From the NCBI GenBank assembly GCA_044223995.1, contig JBGALE010000002.1, positions 62,001 to 126,000 on the forward strand: a DNA stretch of 64,000 nt, in the 5' to 3' direction. The translations under genes and the position numbers were made by a program. The DNA comes from JACMLD01 sp044223995 (GTDB taxonomy: Bacteria > Bacteroidota > Bacteroidia > Chitinophagales > Chitinophagaceae). This document shows, in pieces, positions 34,695 to 43,966 of this stretch; the first letter of the stretch is position 1; each line of letters begins with the position of its first letter. Under the pieces are notes generated by a model. It did not search any database. It saw only the letters and a program-made list of their open reading frames with translations, and was not told the DNA's origin.

Positions 34695-35789
34695 TTATTT
34701 AACGGGAATATCGAATGCACAGGCCTGTCCGCCCAGCGGATGAGGCCCTACGATCTGTGGTGTAAAAGTAAAGGTACCAATAGCCGACGGCGTTCCCGTA
34801 CCATTTAAAAATACAACCTGTGCACCGGTTGTAGTGAATGTCCCGGTATAAGCAAACTGTATTCCATCAACTGTATTGGTAGCGATGGTGAAATTTCCAA
34901 CAACAGTTACATATACATTAATCCTGACAGTATTCGAAGCAGAAAGCGCGGTTCCTGCTGAATAGGCACCGTTGACAACATAGATACATGGATTGGGATT
35001 ACCGGATCCTGATTCCAATACATAGGTAGCCAGTGGTTCTGGGTTAATAACTGTTACCGTAAATGTACAATTCGAAGCGTTGACCTTTGGAGTAAAGGTC
35101 AAATTACGGGGATCGGTTGGCGTACCGCTCGCATTCATGATCACTTTTTGCAGTCCCGTAGCGCTAAACGTTCCAGAAGCGGAATAGTAAATACCATCCA
35201 ATGTATCGGTCTTTAATATATATGCTCCCACTGAAGTTACATTCACATACACTTCGGCTGTATTTGCCGTGGTCATTGCAGTACCAGCTATATACTGACC
35301 GCGCACTGCAAAATCCTGGCAGACATTCGGCGCTCCGGCTAAAGTATATTCAGCCATTATCACCGGTGCTTTTTGAACCGTTACAGTAAAAGTACAGGCA
35401 ATCGCAGCCAAAGCCGAGAAACTAAAATTGCCTTCCAAGGTTGGGGTACCCGTAGCCGTTAGTACAACAGTCTGGGTTCCTGTATCAGCAAAAGAGCCAG
35501 AAGATGTAAAATGAAATCCGTCTGTTGTAGTTGTATTCAGTGTATACGTTCCTGCAGTCGTAACATGCACTTCCAGTTCAACCGTATTGGAAGGGAGCAG
35601 TGATGTGGCTGTATAATAATTGCCGCTTACAACAGCGCCACTGCAATCACTACCTGCGCCACTTAGCGTATACACAGCAGTTCCTGCTTTTGGTCCACCT
35701 TCGTAACTGTATTCCTTTTTACAGGTAGCCAGTAACACAGCAGAGCCAAGCAGCACAATTATTATTGAAATAAGGAAAACAAAACGCAT
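34695..35789 (-). CDS. Lipoprotein with three tandem beta-sandwich-like repeats
   Basis: This 364-residue protein has a lipoprotein signal peptide with LLATC (lipid-bearing C23). The mature part is built of three repeats of about 105 residues (near 38-143, 144-249 and 250-364). Each starts with an xYxL strand, has an N-terminal cysteine (DCSG, VCQD, PCIY), a conserved N-T-V/A-x-V core, a DG-I/F-x-F/Y motif, G-TGTP-like turn and a late cysteine (ACTFTVTV, NCTFTVTV, ACAFDIPV). Spaced cysteines suggest one disulfide per repeat. It is surface-exposed or periplasmic; the function is unknown. Confidence 0.82.
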   Translation of the reverse strand: MRFVFLISIIIVLLGSAVLLATCKKEYSYEGGPKAGTAVYTLSGAGSDCSGAVVSGNYYTATSLLPSNTVELEVHVTTAGTYTLNTTTTDGFHFTSSGSFADTGTQTVVLTATGTPTLEGNFSFSALAAIACTFTVTVQKAPVIMAEYTLAGAPNVCQDFAVRGQYIAGTAMTTANTAEVYVNVTSVGAYILKTDTLDGIYYSASGTFSATGLQKVIMNASGTPTDPRNLTFTPKVNASNCTFTVTVINPEPLATYVLESGSGNPNPCIYVVNGAYSAGTALSASNTVRINVYVTVVGNFTIATNTVDGIQFAYTGTFTTTGAQVVFLNGTGTPSAIGTFTFTPQIVGPHPLGGQACAFDIPVK

Positions 35790-35823
35790 AGAAACGGGTT
35801 ACGTACTTTTTATGGCAATCAAA

Positions 35824-35831
35824 TAAAGTTA
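35824..35831 (-). promoter_or_regulatory. Candidate -7 promoter box for the repeat lipoprotein
   Basis: On the minus strand the octamer reads TAACTTTA, one base from the Bacteroidota -7 consensus TAnnTTTG. It lies about 35 bases upstream of the lipoprotein start. A -33 TTTG is not convincingly placed. Confidence 0.3.
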
Positions 35832-35855
35832 CGAAAGAAATAAAGGACCCCTTGG

Positions 35856-36152
35856 TTATTTACCCGGAACTATTGCTCGCATGGGAAAATATTCATATTT
35901 GTTTATCGCTGTTGCCGGATCATTTTTAATCAGCTCTGTTAATTCATCTTCATTGTCCACGGCAGCAATCCCAATACCGTACACAGCCTTTGGATCCATT
36001 ACAGGCCCAAATACAAGGACAACACCTTTATTCATATATTCCGTCCAGTAACCAACATGCTTATACATAATTGCACGTTCCTCATCGGTCATGGTTTGTG
36101 CAAAATCAGGCCGGCAGGGGCGCAGGTACATGACATAATATTTTTTATCCAT
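35856..36152 (-). CDS. YciI-like protein
   Basis: This 98-residue protein has the ferredoxin-like YciI fold pattern: KKYYVMYLRPCRPDF at the start, the conserved histidine near residue 33 (YKHVGYW) and GPVMDPKAVYGIGIAAV near 50-66. Family members are small enzymes or regulators of mostly unknown substrate. It stands alone between the lipoprotein and Nramp-like genes. Confidence 0.83.
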   Translation of the reverse strand: MDKKYYVMYLRPCRPDFAQTMTDEERAIMYKHVGYWTEYMNKGVVLVFGPVMDPKAVYGIGIAAVDNEDELTELIKNDPATAINKYEYFPMRAIVPGK

Positions 36153-36269
36153 TTTTAAATGTTTAAGTTGTCATATGATGATGAAACACATTGCATATCT
36201 TTTATAACGCACGAATCGCATTAAAGATAATTCATCCTGGCATCAGGTTTTTCAATCAGTTGTCAAAAA

Positions 36270-37550
36270 CTAATCACCAGCAAACTCAAGATACAGTAGC
36301 GCTACGGCGGCCGATGTCATCAGGCCAAGTGTAATAAACCCAAGTATATTGGATCGTGTACCATTTGTAAAACCGCCCATTATTTTTTTATTATTACATA
36401 TATGCAGTATCAGCGCAATCAGTACAGGCGCAGTTAATCCGTACAATATAGCAGAATATATCAGGGCTTTAACGGGTGTTATACCGATATAATTGAGTGA
36501 AAGGCCAAACAACAGGGATATTGCAATTATGATATAGAAGGGTCTTGCCTCATTAAATTTATTATCAAGCCCCTCTTTCCATCCAAAAGTTTCGCAAAAA
36601 ATATAAGACAACGAACCACTGAGAACCGGTATCGCGAGCAAGCCTGTACCTATTACGCCCAGTGCAAACAACAGGTAAGCACTATTTCCTGCTAATGGCT
36701 TCAATGCTTCTGCAGCCTGCTCTACCGTATCAATCTGCCTGATTCCCCCGTTGAACAATACAGTCCCCGTTGTTACAATAATAAACCACATTACTATATT
36801 TGAAAATAACATACCCGCATCCACATCCTTTTTCATATCACTCATCATCTTCTTGTTCACCATCAGTTGTTTCTTTCTGTGTTTTACTTCTTCCGCTTCC
36901 ATAGTGGTTTGCCAGAAAAATAAATAAGGCGAAATAGTCGTGCCTAAAATAGCTACCAGGATGCTGATAAAATTTTTTTCAAATTGAATAGTAGGGATCA
37001 AGGTTGATTTTATCACCAGCATCCAATCCTGCTTGTATAAAAAAGGGACAATAAGGTATACCAGCAATGCAATGCACAGGTATTTCAGCACGGCAACAAT
37101 TTTCCTGTAAGGAAGGTATACGATTGCAAATAACAGAACTATTGTAAACAAAACACTGAAATAGGAAGCATTAACAGAGGGGAATAACAGGTTGCCTACT
37201 GCGCCCATACCAGCTATGTCTGCCCCAATATTCATCACGATGGCAGGGAAACTGAACAACAACATTACATATAGTATGGGCCTGGGGTAGAATTGCTTTA
37301 AAGTACCTGTTAATCCCCTGGATGTAACCAAACCAATGCGTGCACACATTTCCTGGATAGCAGCCATTAGCGGAAAGGTAATAAGTGCCGTCCAAAGTGT
37401 ACCAAGACCGTAAGCAGCTCCAGCCTGGGAATAGGTAGCAATACCCGATGGATCATCATCGCTGGAGCCGGTAATAATGCCTGGTCCTAGTTTTTTCCAA
37501 AACCTCAGGAGTAAGTTGCCAATGCCAGGTTTTCGATTTTGTCCTTTCAT
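36270..37550 (-). CDS. Divergent Nramp-like metal transporter
   Basis: This is an 11-helix inner membrane transporter of the Nramp fold (426 residues). Helix 1 carries SSDDDPSGIATYSQAGA near 26-42 in place of the classical DPGN motif, and helix 6 carries TISPYLFFWQ near 206 in place of the MPH motif that supplies the soft-metal methionine ligand. It therefore belongs to a divergent subfamily and may move a harder cation such as Mg2+ or an unknown substrate rather than Mn2+/Fe2+. Length and topology are normal, and no operon partner is seen. Confidence 0.85.
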   Translation of the reverse strand: MKGQNRKPGIGNLLLRFWKKLGPGIITGSSDDDPSGIATYSQAGAAYGLGTLWTALITFPLMAAIQEMCARIGLVTSRGLTGTLKQFYPRPILYVMLLFSFPAIVMNIGADIAGMGAVGNLLFPSVNASYFSVLFTIVLLFAIVYLPYRKIVAVLKYLCIALLVYLIVPFLYKQDWMLVIKSTLIPTIQFEKNFISILVAILGTTISPYLFFWQTTMEAEEVKHRKKQLMVNKKMMSDMKKDVDAGMLFSNIVMWFIIVTTGTVLFNGGIRQIDTVEQAAEALKPLAGNSAYLLFALGVIGTGLLAIPVLSGSLSYIFCETFGWKEGLDNKFNEARPFYIIIAISLLFGLSLNYIGITPVKALIYSAILYGLTAPVLIALILHICNNKKIMGGFTNGTRSNILGFITLGLMTSAAVALLYLEFAGD

Positions 37551-37674
37551 TTAGTTGCTGCCTGGTTGTTTATTCAAAGTAATGCATTTTCATGGATAAT
37601 AAAACTGCCAGCCATCATGTGCATTGGTTACTGAACTCATACAAGTTGCACTCACTTTGTATATCGAATAAAAA

Positions 37675-37694
37675 AGAGCCGCAGTTGCAGCTCT
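37675..37694 (-). terminator. Terminator of the T9SS-protein gene
   Basis: On the minus strand AGAGC-T-GCA-AC-TGC-G-GCTCT forms a hairpin with one internal mismatch, followed by TTTTTTATT. It sits 25 bases after the stop codon at 37720 and is a good intrinsic terminator. Confidence 0.75.
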
Positions 37695-37719
37695 CCTTGT
37701 AATCATTATAAATATGATA

Positions 37720-38847
37720 TTACTGCTTAATAAACTTCTTCCATTCGCTGCTACCATTCAATTGCAGGAAGTATATACCACTGTGTAAAGCTGATACATC
37801 TATCGGACCTTTGACCACATGAACACTTTTAATAACACTCCCGTGATCGTCTATAATAACGATGTTTGATTGCTGATGTTCTCTCCCGCCAATAAAAAGT
37901 TTATCTGTAACGGGGTTGGGATAAATTACAATTGGTTCACTGGTTTGTTCCAGCACGGCGGTTTGTATAATGGAATATCCGGTCCGTCCGTCATGATCTA
38001 TTTGTTTCAACCGGTAAAAGTGTATGCCCTGCCCCGGTTTGGCATGCAGGAATGAATAACTATGGTTACCATAAGCAGCTTCTGTGGCAAGCTGCCATCC
38101 AATAGTACTCCAATGCTGCCCGTCAACACTATGCTGAATGTCAAATCCCAAGTTGCCGGTTTCATTTGTCGTGATCCATTGCAGCATCACATCTTTACTC
38201 ACCTTTTCTGCAGTAAACGATATCCATGTTACCGGCAGGGGCTTATTTACCGGCACTTTATAATCTTCAATTTCCCCCAGGCCAACCGCCGTATTGGTTT
38301 TGTTGGAAAGTCCTCCGCTGCAACCACCGGAAACCGCTGATGTACCCGTGCCTTCAACAATGATAAATCGCAAGTAGGTTTGTCCCTGCAGCATATTATG
38401 CTGTGTTGGCCATGTGAAATTAATTGTTCGTCCTGTCGCAGCACTACTGTTTAAAGGACCTGCCATTTGCATTTCAGAATAATCAAATATGCCATCCTGG
38501 TTCAAATCCAGGAATGCATAAATCGTTGCAACATTGCCACTGTTGTTAAAATATGATGTAGTAACCGAGAAATCATTCCCCGGATCTAATGCAGGAAGGC
38601 TGGCGATGCCATCTTCATCTTCTATTGTTGTCTTAGCTGAAGGAGCGGCATTATTATCGTACAATAAATAACTATTGTCTGCAGAATTATTATCATCAAC
38701 CATGGCGCTGTTGCCGGGTGAATAGGGATAATATGGTTCTGCATCAACTTTTGTCCCCAGTGTCAGCAATGCTTGCTGCGAACTGTTCAACACAATTTCC
38801 ACAGTAGGTCTGCCATAGCTAACCGGCGCATCACCAGCATCAACCAC
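37720..38847 (-). pseudogene. C-terminal part of broken surface protein: GEVED domain plus T9SS sorting domain
   Basis: This 375-codon frame has no signal peptide of its own. It starts inside a GEVED-like domain (DAGDAPVSYGRP, residues 3-14; LDLNQDGIFDYSEM near 122; GLGEIEDYKVP near 188), followed by a fibronectin-like region and the type IX secretion type A sorting domain at the end (VIYPNPVTDKLFI near 307, then SGIYFLQL). Its 5' partner lies in another frame at 38787-39173, and the two overlap by 61 bp. The split looks like one gene broken by a deletion or frameshift near 38845. Confidence 0.75.
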
Positions 38848-39173
38848 AACGAGCCGTTTGTTTTAATGGCCAGCGAAAAATTATCGCCCGCAGCAACAAC
38901 TATCCAGTCATTATCTGTTCCTACGATAACAGGTTTTACCTGGTCTTCATAATTGCCGATGCCTAACTGTCCATTGTCATTATTACCCCATGAAAATATT
39001 TTTCCGTTACTTATCTGGAGACTATGACCTGCCCCTGATGCTATATCCCGGTTATTGTTTTTAAAAAACCTGTCAGCATTCGGCAGGCGGGATTGACCAG
39101 ACGTACATTGATGAACAAACAACAAGCAGAGGACAACGCAGGCAATATGCCAGCACGGCGTAATACTTTTCAT
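38787..39173 (-). pseudogene. N-terminal part of broken surface protein: signal peptide plus RCC1 repeat
   Basis: This 128-codon frame starts with a signal peptide (residues 1-26) and continues with one RCC1 blade and part of a second (ASGAGHSLQISNGKIFSWGN near 42, VVAAGDNFSLAIKTNGSLW near 92). After NGSLW, where RCC1 proteins continue with AWG and further repeats, the frame runs into nonsense (LMLVMRR) and a stop. The GEVED/T9SS frame begins at the same point. Several RCC1 blades are therefore missing and the gene is probably inactive, unless this is an assembly error in repeats. Confidence 0.7.
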
Positions 39174-39809
39174 AAGAATTGAATTTAGATTTTAGGCTAT
39201 AAAGAAAAATAAGTTTTCCCGAAAAGAGTGTAGAAAAAGTATTACTCGCCTGCAGAATTTTTTTTAGAACACAGTTTGATCAATAGCTAAAGAAGCAACA
39301 ACAACGATATCACTGCATAAACCAGAAGTATGTTTATCTAGTAATAGAAAACTTTCTAAATATTTTTTCCGAAAAAAATACTTTGTTTTGCAATGAACGA
39401 TCAAAGCAGCGTAGCGCTGCGCTTAATAGAATAAAAAGTATGCGGCTAAATATTTGGCAACTGAACAAACTTCAAAATAAAAGAAAACAAGTTTTAATGA
39501 TCGCTTTGCCCGGAGAGGGATCCAAGATAGTACCTATGAGAAATGTATCGGCTGGCTTACAAATCCAATCCCGCATGAGACTATGAAAACAATACGCAGT
39601 GCATCTGATAGGAGGCATGAGAAAGTGGTCAACTGGAAATAAACCAGGAAATGATAAGATGCCATCTGCTCTAAAAAAAATAAATGAATAATTTATGTTT
39701 TTTAGCTGTCGCCATAAGCGGCAGTTTTTTTATCCCTATAATTATCGCTGATTTCTTAATGACTAAAAGAGATTAAGCAAATATTTCCTTTTTATTAGTG
39801 GAATATACA
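39174..39809. other. Gene-poor 636-bp spacer with orphan plus-strand signals
   Basis: I see no convincing protein gene here. A 67-codon plus frame (39383-39586, TTG start) is basic and matches no family. The stretch contains an AT hairpin TATTTTTT/AAAAAATA (39361-39380), a perfect 6-bp stem GCAGCG/CGCTGC with a 3-base loop (39406-39420), and a terminator-like hairpin with T-tract at 39706-39731. A plus-strand noncoding transcript of about 330 bases could fit between them. It may equally be a decayed gene. Confidence 0.35.
39706..39731 (+). terminator. Orphan plus-strand terminator
   Basis: CTGTCGC-CATAA-GCGGCAG (7-bp stem, one G-U pair) is followed by seven T residues. It points in the plus direction, although the flanking genes on both sides are on the minus strand, so it ends an unidentified plus-strand transcript. 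Confidence 0.55.
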
Positions 39810-41948
39810 TCAGGCTCTTTTGGCAATGGCAACATGATAGGCTATCTTATTATGGAGATCTTCTGGCCTGAATGGCTTCGGTATGAAATCAGAAAAGCCT
39901 TTCTGCAACAAATCAGCCTGCATATTATCATACACAGCAGCAGTAAATGCAAGTACCGGGATTTCGGGATTCAGTTTTTTAATAATGGCCACTGCTGCAG
40001 CACCGTCCATTTCAGGCATTTCAAGGTCAAGCATCAATAGATCGAATTGACCCTTTATAAATTTATCAACCGCTTCTTTTCCATTCACTGCTTCCGTTAC
40101 CGTCACATCCCATTTTTGCAGAAAACGCCGTGCGATGGACATGTTTACAGGGTTGTCTTCCGCTACCAATATTCTGACACCACTTAATGAAGACAAATTC
40201 TTCGACTTGTCCTCGTTAATATACATCTTCCTGTTTTCGTTGATTTTCCATTCCACGGTAAACTGGAATACGCTGCCTTTACCCACGGTACTCTCAATGA
40301 TGAGCTCGCTATTGAACATACTCACCAATTTCTTACTGATAGAAAGTCCCAGGCCCGTGCCGCCATATTTACGCGTGGTATCTGTATCTGCCTGCGTGAA
40401 GCTGGCAAATATTTCCTTCTGTTTATCCTTTGGTATACCAATTCCTGTATCTACAACAATAAACTGTATCGTCACTTTCGAACTGCTGGAGAACAGTCGT
40501 TTTGCGATTAAGCAAATACTCCCCTCATGGGTGAACTTAATGGCATTCGACAGCAGGTTTGACAAAACCTGGTTGAGCCTGGTTTGATCGGTGATTACTT
40601 CCAGATCGAGGCCTTCGGATACTTCTGCAAAGAAATGTAAGCCCTTTCCAGTTACCTGACCAGAGAATTGTGCAGCAATTTTTTCAATCAACTGCTTCAC
40701 GTTAACAGGCGCTTCTTCCAGTTCCAGTTTCCCGGCCTCAATTTTATTATAATCCAGCACATCGTTTATCAATGTCATCATGTGCTCGGAAGAAAATTTC
40801 AAAATATCCAGTTGCGGTTTTTGAGCCTGCAAAAATTCCTCCTGCAGCAACAAATTGGAGGCTCCTATAATTCCATTGAGCGGTGTCCTTAATTCATGGC
40901 TCATATTGGATAAAAACCTTGATTTGGCTTTGGCGGCTTCTTCGGCTTTTTCCTTTGCCTTCATCAATTCAAATTCAGTAACCTTTACATCGGAGATATC
41001 CAGGATACTCACTTTTGTGTAGCGGATCCCCTTATATGAAAATGGCACGATACTTACGTATCCATAAAACGTCTTCCCTGTCTTTGAAGAAAAGGTCAGT
41101 TCTCCCTGCCAGCTCTTGTGATCTCCTGAAATAGTTTGTTCAATGTTTTGAAAGTGCCGTACGTGTTCTTCGCTAAACCATTTTTCTATATGCGTTCCTT
41201 CTATTTCCGTCGATTCCTTTACTTCAAACATTTCAAGCGCCCGCTGGTTACAACTGGCAATGGTATCAGATTCGTTAAAAATAATAAACACACCATCAAG
41301 CGATGTATTATAAATAGTATCGCCAAATTTCTTTTCCTGCAATATGGCGATCTCATTGTCCTTGTTTACCCGTAATATGGCATAGGAAAAGAATATAGTT
41401 GAAACAAGCGATATGAACAGGTTACTTCCATACAGTCTTCCGTACAATTGCTCGCTTATCATCTGAAGGTCGTTCATGTAAGGATTGGCGAGTACACATA
41501 TTAAGGAAGACACCACGGTGATGGCATATACCAGGAGGAGTTCTTTAAAATTTCTGCGGATACTTACCACAAAAGTCAGGACCAGGAAGTAGGGAAAATA
41601 AAAAAGGTATTCGCCTGCACGTAAGCCTTCTACATGGCTGATGATAATCAGGTATAGGTTTACATTGACAATGGACAATATCCTTCCTGCTTCCAGACGC
41701 TTTTTGTAGTTGAAATAATATGCTAAGAGGAACAGATAGGCCGAGGTGATATTAATCAGGCCACTGATGTACAGTTTGTGATAGAGGTAAGTGGCGACAG
41801 AAAAACAGTTTACCAGAAGGGCAAGCATTATAAACTGGTTAAACCGGATCACCTTCTTTTCCTGGTCCTTGGAGAGTGTGTTATCAACCCCTGTGTAAAC
41901 GATATCCTCGTAAATTGACCAGAAAATATGTAATAAATTTCCCTTCAT
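39810..41948 (-). CDS. Membrane hybrid histidine kinase (PAS, HisKA, HATPase, receiver)
   Basis: This 712-residue sensor has about six membrane helices in residues 30-200, a PAS domain near 210-335, and a HisKA dimerisation helix with the phosphoacceptor histidine in NMSHELRTPLNG near 351. The HATPase domain has NLLSNAIKF, DTGIGIP and GGTGLGLSI. A receiver domain follows, with its aspartate in LMLDLEMPEMDG near 639. All catalytic residues are present. The gene is divergent from the Hpt/LytTR pair with only 21 bp between starts, so it probably feeds phosphate to that Hpt protein. The ligand is unknown. Confidence 0.93.
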   Translation of the reverse strand: MKGNLLHIFWSIYEDIVYTGVDNTLSKDQEKKVIRFNQFIMLALLVNCFSVATYLYHKLYISGLINITSAYLFLLAYYFNYKKRLEAGRILSIVNVNLYLIIISHVEGLRAGEYLFYFPYFLVLTFVVSIRRNFKELLLVYAITVVSSLICVLANPYMNDLQMISEQLYGRLYGSNLFISLVSTIFFSYAILRVNKDNEIAILQEKKFGDTIYNTSLDGVFIIFNESDTIASCNQRALEMFEVKESTEIEGTHIEKWFSEEHVRHFQNIEQTISGDHKSWQGELTFSSKTGKTFYGYVSIVPFSYKGIRYTKVSILDISDVKVTEFELMKAKEKAEEAAKAKSRFLSNMSHELRTPLNGIIGASNLLLQEEFLQAQKPQLDILKFSSEHMMTLINDVLDYNKIEAGKLELEEAPVNVKQLIEKIAAQFSGQVTGKGLHFFAEVSEGLDLEVITDQTRLNQVLSNLLSNAIKFTHEGSICLIAKRLFSSSSKVTIQFIVVDTGIGIPKDKQKEIFASFTQADTDTTRKYGGTGLGLSISKKLVSMFNSELIIESTVGKGSVFQFTVEWKINENRKMYINEDKSKNLSSLSGVRILVAEDNPVNMSIARRFLQKWDVTVTEAVNGKEAVDKFIKGQFDLLMLDLEMPEMDGAAAVAIIKKLNPEIPVLAFTAAVYDNMQADLLQKGFSDFIPKPFRPEDLHNKIAYHVAIAKRA

Positions 41949-41969
41949 AGAGTTATTAGATCAGGAATT

Positions 41970-42425
41970 GTGGAAACAGCAATTGAACAGTATAACGGAA
42001 AAACCAGAATTCTATTTCCTATGTCTAACCAAGCCTTGTCTAATCACTTCATTTTCAATGAAGAAATCGATAAAGATTATATTTATAGTCTTTATGCGGA
42101 TGACTATGTATATATTGAAGAGATGTTTACCACCACGGCCAATTGCCTGGACCCCGATATCGAATCGATCCAGGTTGCCTTCTCCGCAGCTAATACTACC
42201 GATCTAAAAAGAGCCGTTCACAAAATAAAACCCGCATTTGGGTTTGCAGGGCTATTGGCCATCCAGGATGCCTGCAAGAATTTTGAAGACCGCTGTCTCG
42301 AAACAGCTTCTACTGAAGACCTGTCGCAGGATTATAAAAAACTTATTTCCATTCTCAAAGAAGGGAAGAATATTATTGATACTGAAAGAAAAAGGTTAAA
42401 AGACTTTAATGCCAACCAACTATGA
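41970..42425 (+). CDS. Histidine phosphotransfer (Hpt) protein
   Basis: This 151-residue protein is a four-helix Hpt domain with the phosphorylatable histidine H84 in RAVHKIKPAFGF. It would shuttle phosphate from the hybrid kinase receiver to the LytTR regulator encoded next, whose start it overlaps by 4 bp. The start is uncertain: GTG at 41970 gives the full frame and lies 21 bp from the kinase start, while ATG at 42021 would still retain the whole Hpt domain and leave more room for promoters. Confidence 0.85.
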   Translation: METAIEQYNGKTRILFPMSNQALSNHFIFNEEIDKDYIYSLYADDYVYIEEMFTTTANCLDPDIESIQVAFSAANTTDLKRAVHKIKPAFGFAGLLAIQDACKNFEDRCLETASTEDLSQDYKKLISILKEGKNIIDTERKRLKDFNANQL

Positions 42426-43123
42426 ATGTAAGCTGTATAATTGTCGAAGATTTGCAGGTAGCTGCCGACTATCTTGCCAAATGCTGTGAAAAAAGCGGAC
42501 AGGTTAAAGTCAATGGGCATTTTACCAATGTTTCTGATGCTTTGAAATACCTGAACGAGCACACAGTAGACCTCATTTTTCTTGACGTGGAAATGCCGGG
42601 CGCCACAGGTTTTGAATTGCTGGATCAACTTGCTTATTCACCCAAGGTAATCCTGACTACCTCCAAGCCGGAGTATGCATATGATGCATTTGAGCACAAT
42701 GTAACAGACTTCCTTAAAAAGCCATTTACCTACCAGCGCTTTACCGATGCCTTGAAAAAAGTGTCTCTTCCCCTGCCTTCTGAAAAGGACAATATGATAA
42801 CAGAAACCGGTATTGACCATATTTTTATCAAAGCCGACGGTAAGCTGATAAGGCTGAATAATATTGATATTCTTTATATCGAGAGTATGGGTGACTATGT
42901 AAAATTTGTAACCTCCGATAAAAAGTTTGTTACCCATAATACATTGAAAAACCTGGAAGAAAAAATAAACAAGAGCGATTTTATGAAAGTACACCGTTCC
43001 TATATCATCAATATTCATAAAATCAGCAACCTCCGGGAAAACGATCTTTTTATAAGCGGAAAGGAAATTCCTATCAGCAAAGCGCATAAGCAGGAAGTAT
43101 TGAAAAGGCTGAATATTATTTAA
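42422..43123 (+). CDS. LytTR-family response regulator
   Basis: This 233-residue regulator has a receiver domain with D55 in LIFLDVEMPG and the conserved lysine in FLKKPF near 101, then a C-terminal LytTR DNA-binding domain (about 135-230, DILYIESMGDYVKF and FMKVHRSYIIN). It overlaps the Hpt gene by 4 bp, so the two are translationally coupled, and is the likely output of the phosphorelay that starts with the divergent hybrid kinase. Target genes cannot be told from the sequence. A strong terminator follows. Confidence 0.94.
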   Translation: MNVSCIIVEDLQVAADYLAKCCEKSGQVKVNGHFTNVSDALKYLNEHTVDLIFLDVEMPGATGFELLDQLAYSPKVILTTSKPEYAYDAFEHNVTDFLKKPFTYQRFTDALKKVSLPLPSEKDNMITETGIDHIFIKADGKLIRLNNIDILYIESMGDYVKFVTSDKKFVTHNTLKNLEEKINKSDFMKVHRSYIINIHKISNLRENDLFISGKEIPISKAHKQEVLKRLNII

Positions 43124-43172
43124 GTAAACTAACCCAACAAATCATATCTATTCCTGGTGCCCTAAAAAGAAA

Positions 43173-43196
43173 GCCGCTCAACAGAGCGGCCTTTTT
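43173..43196. terminator. Bidirectional terminator between LytTR and DUF4136 genes
   Basis: A perfect 7-bp stem GCCGCTC/GAGCGGC with loop AACA is followed by CTTTTT on the plus strand and by TTTCTTTTT on the minus strand. It lies between two convergent genes and can end both transcripts. Confidence 0.88.
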
Positions 43197-43220
43197 GCAA
43201 ATATCCCTGAACCGTCCGTA

Positions 43221-43802
43221 TTATCTTTTTGCAACATCAAACTTTCTGAATATGGACCTGACACTGCTCTGAATTTCACTAGTCGTCATGTTTCTGCTGT
43301 TTACTTCGTCGGTTGTCCATCCTTGCCAAACCGTTTTGTCCCTCCTCGCATCAACCATGGTAATTGTCAGTGTTCCTTCCCTTACTGGTATATTATAATC
43401 ATTGTACCCAAGGAATTGCGACGGATAATAAATGGTACCGTACCTCCTGGTGTAAGGGTTAAAAAACAGTCTTGAGTAAGAAGGTGAGTAAACGGGGTTG
43501 CTTTCTCTTCTGTGCCCCCTTTCTATTAATACATCATAACTTACCAATACGTCGGGGTTATTATTTACTTCACGCCAACCAGATTTTTGTAATTCTTTGC
43601 TAACTGCATCGTGTACACGCTGCTCTTCCAGGTCATTGCCATTTCCCTTTTTTCCGGTGTTATGATCAATCCACGCAAAGGTCCTGAACTGACCGAAGTC
43701 GGTATTTTTATCTTTTTCAACATGTGCAGGTGCAGAACAAGCCAATAAAAACAAGGCAGGAACTGCAACTACTGCTAACTGTAGTAATATGCGCTTTTTC
43801 AT
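43221..43802 (-). CDS. DUF4136-type lipoprotein
   Basis: This 193-residue protein has a lipoprotein signal peptide with LLACSAP (lipid-bearing C22). The mature part has the DUF4136 pattern: DFGQFRTFAWIDHN near 35-48, an NDLEEQRVHDAVSKELQKSGW helix near 56-76, VLVSYDVLIERG near 86 and a late EGTLTITMVDARRDKTVWQGW segment near 139-159. Such proteins are envelope lipoproteins of unknown function. It has no same-strand neighbour close by. Confidence 0.85.
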   Translation of the reverse strand: MKKRILLQLAVVAVPALFLLACSAPAHVEKDKNTDFGQFRTFAWIDHNTGKKGNGNDLEEQRVHDAVSKELQKSGWREVNNNPDVLVSYDVLIERGHRRESNPVYSPSYSRLFFNPYTRRYGTIYYPSQFLGYNDYNIPVREGTLTITMVDARRDKTVWQGWTTDEVNSRNMTTSEIQSSVRSIFRKFDVAKR

Positions 43803-43966
43803 AATTTGCCATTTAACTGTTCTGAAATAATGTCAACCCTTGTCTTTCCTTAAACGGCAAAAAATATGCAAGGCTTACTAATGACTTGTGAAAGTTTGGT
43901 GAATGAAATGTGAAGAAAAAATATACCAGTTGAGCAATTGATACTTCATTTTGATATCATGGCTCA

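Noticed and set aside
39383..39586. 67-codon plus ORF in the spacer
   Set aside because: TTG start, basic low-information sequence, no family; kept only as part of the spacer description.
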